Of a stretch of 59,826 bases of DNA, positions 55,754 through 59,826 are shown piece by piece. Numbering within the stretch: position 1 is the first letter of the stretch; every line of letters starts with the position of its first letter. Source of the DNA: Methanobacteriaceae archaeon (lineage in GTDB: Archaea; Methanobacteriota; Methanobacteria; Methanobacteriales; Methanobacteriaceae); NCBI GenBank assembly GCA_020854915.1, contig JAHKLT010000013.1, positions 1 to 59,826 on the forward strand, in the 5' to 3' direction. The notes under the pieces are model-generated. The model saw only the letters and a program-made list of their open reading frames with translations. It made no database searches and was not told the DNA's origin. The position numbers and the translations under genes were made by a program.

Positions 55754-58700
55754 ATGATATTTAAAAAGAGGATATTGAAAATATTAATAGTAATATTTGT
55801 ATTACTATTAGGTTTAAATACTGTAAGTGCTGAAGGAAACTTCACAGATTTACAAGATACGATAGACAACAATCAAAATAATGTTGATTTAGATAAAGAT
55901 TATAAATTTAATAATAATATTGACACTGCTTATGTAGATGGTGTTAATGTAAAGTATGATAATTATGTTCTTGATGGTAAGGGATATACAATAAATGGTA
56001 ATAATGAAGCAAGAATATTTCAAATAACTGGTGAAAATGTAACAATAAAAAATGTGAATTTAATAAACGGAAAAACAACAAATAATGGAGGAGCAATATA
56101 CACACAAACAAACAATTTAAAAATAATAAACACCACCTTCACAAATAACGTCGCAAATTTGGGTGGTGCAATAAGTGCAACTAATGTAAATGTTACTGGT
56201 TCTAGTTTCACAGACAACACCGCAACAAGACAGGGTGGTGCAATAAATGCAAATAATGTAAATGTTACTGGTTCTAATTTCACAGGTAACACCGCAAGAA
56301 GCTGGGGTGGTGCAATATTTGCAAATAATGTAAATGTTACTGGTTCTAAATTCACAATTAACACCGCAAATTATGGTGGTGCAATATTTGCAGCTAATTA
56401 TACTTATAATGTGGAAATTACTGATTCTAATTTCACAAATAACACCGCAAATTATGGTGGTGCAATATATACAACTAATGTAAATGTTACTGGTTCTAAT
56501 TTCATAGGCAACACCGCAACATACCGGGGTGGTGCAATAGATGCATATAATGTGAATGTTACTGGTTCTAATTTCATAAATAACACCGCAAATGTGGGTG
56601 GTGCAATATGGGCAAATAATGATGTGATTGTTTCTGGTTCTAATTTCACAGGCAACACCGCACGTTATGATGGTGGTGCAATATGGGCAAATAATGATGT
56701 GATTGTTACTGGTTCTGATTTCATAAATAACACCGCAAACCAGGTTGGTGGTGCAATAAGTGCAACTAATAATGTGGAAGTTATTGGTTCTAATTTCACA
56801 GGCAACACCGCAAACCAGGATGGTGGTGCAATACATTCAGATAATGATGTGAATGTTACTGGTTCTAATTTCACAGTCAACACCGCATTTCAGGGTGGTG
56901 CAATAAGTGCAAATAATGTGATTGTTACTGATTCTAATTTCATGAATAACACCGCAACAAGAGGGGGTGGTGCAATAGATGCATATAATGATGTGATTGT
57001 TATTGGTTCTAATTTCACAAATAACACTGCAAATTTTGGTGGTGTAATATATGCAGATAATGATGTGGATGTTATTGGTTCTAATTTCATGAATAACACC
57101 GCAAATTATAGTGGTGGTGTAATAAGTGCAACTAATAATGTGAATGTTACTGCTTCTAATTTCATAAATAACACCGCAAATAATGGTGATGGTGGTGCAA
57201 TAAGTGCATATAATGATGTGAATATTATTAGTTCTAATTTCATAAATAACACCGCAAATAATGATTATGGTAGTGCAATAAGTGCAGATGGTGGTGCAAT
57301 AAGTGCAGATAATGATGTGAATGTTACTGCTTCTAATTTCATAGGCAACACCGCACAAGATGGTGGTGGTGGTGCAATATATGCAGATAATGATGTGAAT
57401 GTTATTGGTTCTAATTTCATAGGCAACACCGCAAATGATAATGGTGGTGCAATATTTACATATAATGATGTGAATGTTATTGGTTCTAATTTCATAGGCA
57501 ATACCGCAAATTTTGGTGGTGCAATATTTACATATAATGATGTGAATGTTTCTGCTTCTAATTTCATAGGCAATACCGCACAAGATGGTAGTGGTGGTGC
57601 AATATTTACATATAATGATGTGAATGTTTCTGCTTCTAATTTCATAGGCAATACCGCAAATTTTGGTGGTGCAATATTTACATATAATGATGTGAATGTT
57701 TCTGCTTCTAATTTCATAGGCAATACCGCACAAGATGGTAGTGGTGGTGCAATATATGCAGATAATGATGTGAATGTTACTGGTTCTAATTTCACAAATA
57801 ACACCTCAAATTTTGGTGGTGCAATACGTGCAACTAATGATGTGAATGTTATTGGTTCTAATTTCATAAATAACACCTCAACATACGATGGTGGTGCAAT
57901 ATATGCAGATAGTGTAAATGTTTCTGATTCTAATTTCATAGGCAACATCGTATACTGGGGTGATGGTGGTGCAATATATGCATCTGATTATTTAAGTGGT
58001 AATACTTATGTAAGTGTTACTGGTTATGTAAGTGTTTCTGGTTCTAATTTTACAGACAACACCGCACAAGATGGTAGTGGTGGTGCAATATATGCAAAGA
58101 ATATGAATGTTACTAGTTCTAATTTCACATCCAACACTGCAACATATTGGGGTGGTGCAATAAGTGCATTTAATGTGAATGTTATTGGTTCTAATTTCAT
58201 AGGCAACACCGCAACAAACTGGGGTGGTGCAATAAGTGCAGGTAGTGTAAATGTTACTGGTTCTAGTTTCACAGGCAACACTGCAACATACTTGGGTGGT
58301 GCAATACATGCAACTAAAGATGTAAATGTTTCTGCTTCTAATTTCACAGGTAACACCGCACAAGATGGTATTGGTGGTGCAATAAATGCAGATAATGTAA
58401 ATGTTACTGGTTCTAATTTCATAGGTAATACCGCAGCATACTTGGGTGGTGCGATAATTGCAGATAATAATTTAAATGTTGTTGGTTCTAATTTCATAGG
58501 TAACACCGCAGAGTATGGTGGTGCAATATATGTGCATGGAAATATAACTGAAATAATGAATGGTATATTTGATGGAAACTCTGCTGTTAATGGTTCTGCA
58601 ATTTATACATCTGGAGTAAATACTTATTTAACAAACTTGACCTTTTTATATAATCAAGCATATTCCTATGCATTACCAATTTTAGTTGAACCAAAATATG

Positions 58701-59826
58701 AATATAATATTCCTGTTGAGATAATAATAGTTCTTATTGGTGGGAATAATATTGTAAATGCAATATATAATGTTCAAGATTCTAATTCAATTGAATTTCA
58801 TAATGTTACATATGTTACAGTTAATGGTATGAGAACTACAGGGCCCGATGAAATACATCCTGTTATTGGAGCAGAAAATAGTCAAAATGGTACAATATTG
58901 TATCAAGATAGTCGTGAATTTATACAAGACCTTTTTACTATTGTTGTTTTTGATGAAAATGGTAATGTGGTTTTAAATGTAACTAATAAAACAAATATTT
59001 ATGGTAATGTTTCTTATATTTTAAATGGTTTGGAACCAGGTAATTATACTATAACTTCAACTCATCCTGAAGATAGCTTTTATAAAGGTATTACTAATAC
59101 AACAACTTTTATAGTTGAGCCATTAGTAAATTTAGCAGTTAATATAACTACAGTTTATAATGTTTATTATGTTGATGATGAAATTATTTGGTATATAAAC
59201 TTAACAAATTATGGCCCACATAATGATAGAAATGTACGTGTTTCTACTTTATTTGATAATAATGTAGATTATATAGGTTATACTGCTTCAAAAGGAACTT
59301 ATGATCCAAACACAGGTATTTGGTCTATTGAGTACTTGAATAAAAGTGAAGTAGTTACTTTAATTATAAGAACAAAAGCTCTTTCTGTTGGAAATACAAC
59401 ATTAACTGTTAATGCAACAGGTGAATATACAGAGAATAATTTAACAAATAATATAGCTAATCATACAGTACAAATCATTGATTTAACATTAAATAAAACT
59501 GCTAATATTACTAATCCTAATTTTGGTGATAATGTTGGGTATACTGTTACTATTGTAAATAATGCTAATGTTATTGCTAATAATATTCTTGTTCGTGATA
59601 CTTTAGGTGCTGGTTTAGAGTATGTTAGTGCTAGTGATAATGGCGTTTATGATCCTGTTACTCGTACTATAACTTGGACTGTTGATTTAGCTGCTGGTGA
59701 AACTAAGAATTTTACTGTTGTTGCTAATGTTGTTTCTTATGGTGTTTTAAATAATACTGTTACTGTTGGTAATAAAAATAAAGTTGTTAATGTTACTGTT
59801 CCTGAGGTTGTTCCTGATAAGACTGT
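55754..59826 (+). CDS. Giant secreted beta-helix adhesin-like protein, 5' part
   Basis: Open from ATG 55754 to the window end: at least 1357 residues without a stop. Signal peptide about 1-27 (KKRILKILIVIFVLLLGLNTVSA), then a short N-terminal domain, then about 33 rungs of the type GGAI-x-ADNDVNVTGSNFIGNTA (residues about 100-925), a right-handed parallel beta-helix. Ig-like and DUF11-type domains follow (DLTLNKTANITNPNFGDNVGYTV). GGAGG (55734-55738) lies 15 bases upstream, a long gap. ATT at 55745 is in frame at the usual distance, so the true start may be ATT (MDIMIFKKR) or ATG 55754. Surface adhesin of the Methanobrevibacter type; substrate unknown. Confidence 0.9.
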   Translation, partial: MIFKKRILKILIVIFVLLLGLNTVSAEGNFTDLQDTIDNNQNNVDLDKDYKFNNNIDTAYVDGVNVKYDNYVLDGKGYTINGNNEARIFQITGENVTIKNVNLINGKTTNNGGAIYTQTNNLKIINTTFTNNVANLGGAISATNVNVTGSSFTDNTATRQGGAINANNVNVTGSNFTGNTARSWGGAIFANNVNVTGSKFTINTANYGGAIFAANYTYNVEITDSNFTNNTANYGGAIYTTNVNVTGSNFIGNTATYRGGAIDAYNVNVTGSNFINNTANVGGAIWANNDVIVSGSNFTGNTARYDGGAIWANNDVIVTGSDFINNTANQVGGAISATNNVEVIGSNFTGNTANQDGGAIHSDNDVNVTGSNFTVNTAFQGGAISANNVIVTDSNFMNNTATRGGGAIDAYNDVIVIGSNFTNNTANFGGVIYADNDVDVIGSNFMNNTANYSGGVISATNNVNVTASNFINNTANNGDGGAISAYNDVNIISSNFINNTANNDYGSAISADGGAISADNDVNVTASNFIGNTAQDGGGGAIYADNDVNVIGSNFIGNTANDNGGAIFTYNDVNVIGSNFIGNTANFGGAIFTYNDVNVSASNFIGNTAQDGSGGAIFTYNDVNVSASNFIGNTANFGGAIFTYNDVNVSASNFIGNTAQDGSGGAIYADNDVNVTGSNFTNNTSNFGGAIRATNDVNVIGSNFINNTSTYDGGAIYADSVNVSDSNFIGNIVYWGDGGAIYASDYLSGNTYVSVTGYVSVSGSNFTDNTAQDGSGGAIYAKNMNVTSSNFTSNTATYWGGAISAFNVNVIGSNFIGNTATNWGGAISAGSVNVTGSSFTGNTATYLGGAIHATKDVNVSASNFTGNTAQDGIGGAINADNVNVTGSNFIGNTAAYLGGAIIADNNLNVVGSNFIGNTAEYGGAIYVHGNITEIMNGIFDGNSAVNGSAIYTSGVNTYLTNLTFLYNQAYSYALPILVEPKYEYNIPVEIIIVLIGGNNIVNAIYNVQDSNSIEFHNVTYVTVNGMRTTGPDEIHPVIGAENSQNGTILYQDSREFIQDLFTIVVFDENGNVVLNVTNKTNIYGNVSYILNGLEPGNYTITSTHPEDSFYKGITNTTTFIVEPLVNLAVNITTVYNVYYVDDEIIWYINLTNYGPHNDRNVRVSTLFDNNVDYIGYTASKGTYDPNTGIWSIEYLNKSEVVTLIIRTKALSVGNTTLTVNATGEYTENNLTNNIANHTVQIIDLTLNKTANITNPNFGDNVGYTVTIVNNANVIANNILVRDTLGAGLEYVSASDNGVYDPVTRTITWTVDLAAGETKNFTVVANVVSYGVLNNTVTVGNKNKVVNVTVPEVVPDKT
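56050..58530 (+). repeat. Tandem repeats encoding beta-helix rungs
   Basis: About 33 imperfect units, mostly 69-81 bases, each encoding one rung. Identity is highest in 57508-57750, where two 150-bp double-units are almost exact copies (57508-57657 and from 57658), showing recent duplication by slippage or recombination. Their GC-richer core TGGTGGTGCAATA makes long reverse-strand frames that are not genes. Confidence 0.9.

Noticed and set aside
56020-58506. Long reverse-strand reading frames across the adhesin repeat (up to about 300 codons)
   Set aside because: They are artefacts of the repeat: biased forward codons leave the reverse frames open. Composition is repetitive (for example CTYCTTI), with no ribosome sites and no family likeness.
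56050-58530. CRISPR array
   Set aside because: The repeats are coding, of variable length and diverged, with no conserved repeat/unique spacer alternation and no cas genes nearby.

Overview
The window reads as chromosome of a low-GC methanogenic archaeon of the genus Methanobrevibacter (Methanobacteriales). The basis is an archaeal information-processing gene set (histone, thermosome, L7Ae, aIF2-gamma, aIF5B, Rpo7/Spt4, Sm-like protein, EndA), methanogen markers (F420H2 oxidase FprA, archaeal riboflavin synthase, ArfB, GTP-dependent dephospho-CoA kinase), pseudomurein-binding repeats in a secreted protein, a large adhesin-like protein, very AT-rich DNA and GGTG/GGAG ribosome sites. The species cannot be fixed from the sequence alone.

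Layout. 1-0.5 kb: tail of a TnpB (IS200/IS605-type) gene with 3' hairpins. 0.5-5.5 kb: DUF368 and DUF4013 membrane proteins and a large Ski2-like helicase. 5.5-9.1 kb: accessory patch with a decayed insertion-sequence end, two copies of an 88-89 bp MITE, ordinary genes (DUF371, tRNA-Leu, galU) and a nonsense-riddled tyrosine-recombinase pseudogene split by one MITE. 9.2-12.3 kb: a DUF4258/DUF2283-like toxin-antitoxin-like pair, an orphan coiled-coil protein and a radical SAM/SPASM enzyme with a small Cys-rich protein. 12.6-16.6 kb: hisG, an HTH-CBS regulator, deoxyhypusine synthase, pyrF. 17-24.4 kb: cbiMNQO metal uptake, riboflavin synthase, GT2/DUF2304, a CCG/LUD iron-sulfur pair, fprA. 24.9-31 kb: thermosome and a 1308-codon secreted pseudomurein-active protein. 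31-35.5 kb: DtxR regulator, endA, trpS, spoIIM-like, thrC. 35.8-45.3 kb: histone and two long ribosomal/translation operons. 45.3-54.7 kb: PP-loop/KH protein, acyltransferase, two rubredoxins, arfB, Sm/L37e, RNase III, metX-CBS and metY. 54.8-59.8 kb: a second copy of the decayed IS end, then a giant beta-helix adhesin-like gene running off the window.

Most notable observations. (1) Two, perhaps three, genes with good ribosome sites start at AUU or AUA. The secreted wall enzyme has 402 open codons before its first in-frame ATG/GTG/TTG, and cbiO has ATA where ATG is expected. (2) The wall enzyme combines Ig-like repeats, a TIM-barrel glycosidase-like domain, pseudomurein-binding repeats, a Cys4 knuckle and a PeiW/PeiP-like transglutaminase-fold peptidase. 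(3) The MITE has TA target duplications; removing it restores the reading frame of the integrase C-terminus exactly. (4) A one-base loss in a T-run frameshifts the PIN nuclease gene downstream of aIF2-gamma. (5) A 46-bp duplication upstream of a rubredoxin creates a short coupled leader ORF. (6) The radical SAM/Cys-rich pair and the DUF4258/DUF2283-like pair are the best candidates for little-studied systems.

Working together: the translation operons couple ribosomal proteins to initiation factors, RNA polymerase subunits and nucleotide and phosphate metabolism (Ndk, Ppa). metX and metY form a convergent methionine pair. cbiMNQO supplies cobalt or nickel for methanogenic cofactors. FprA and the rubredoxins are consistent with oxygen defence. 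The DUF368, GT2/DUF2304, wall-hydrolase and adhesin genes concern the cell envelope.
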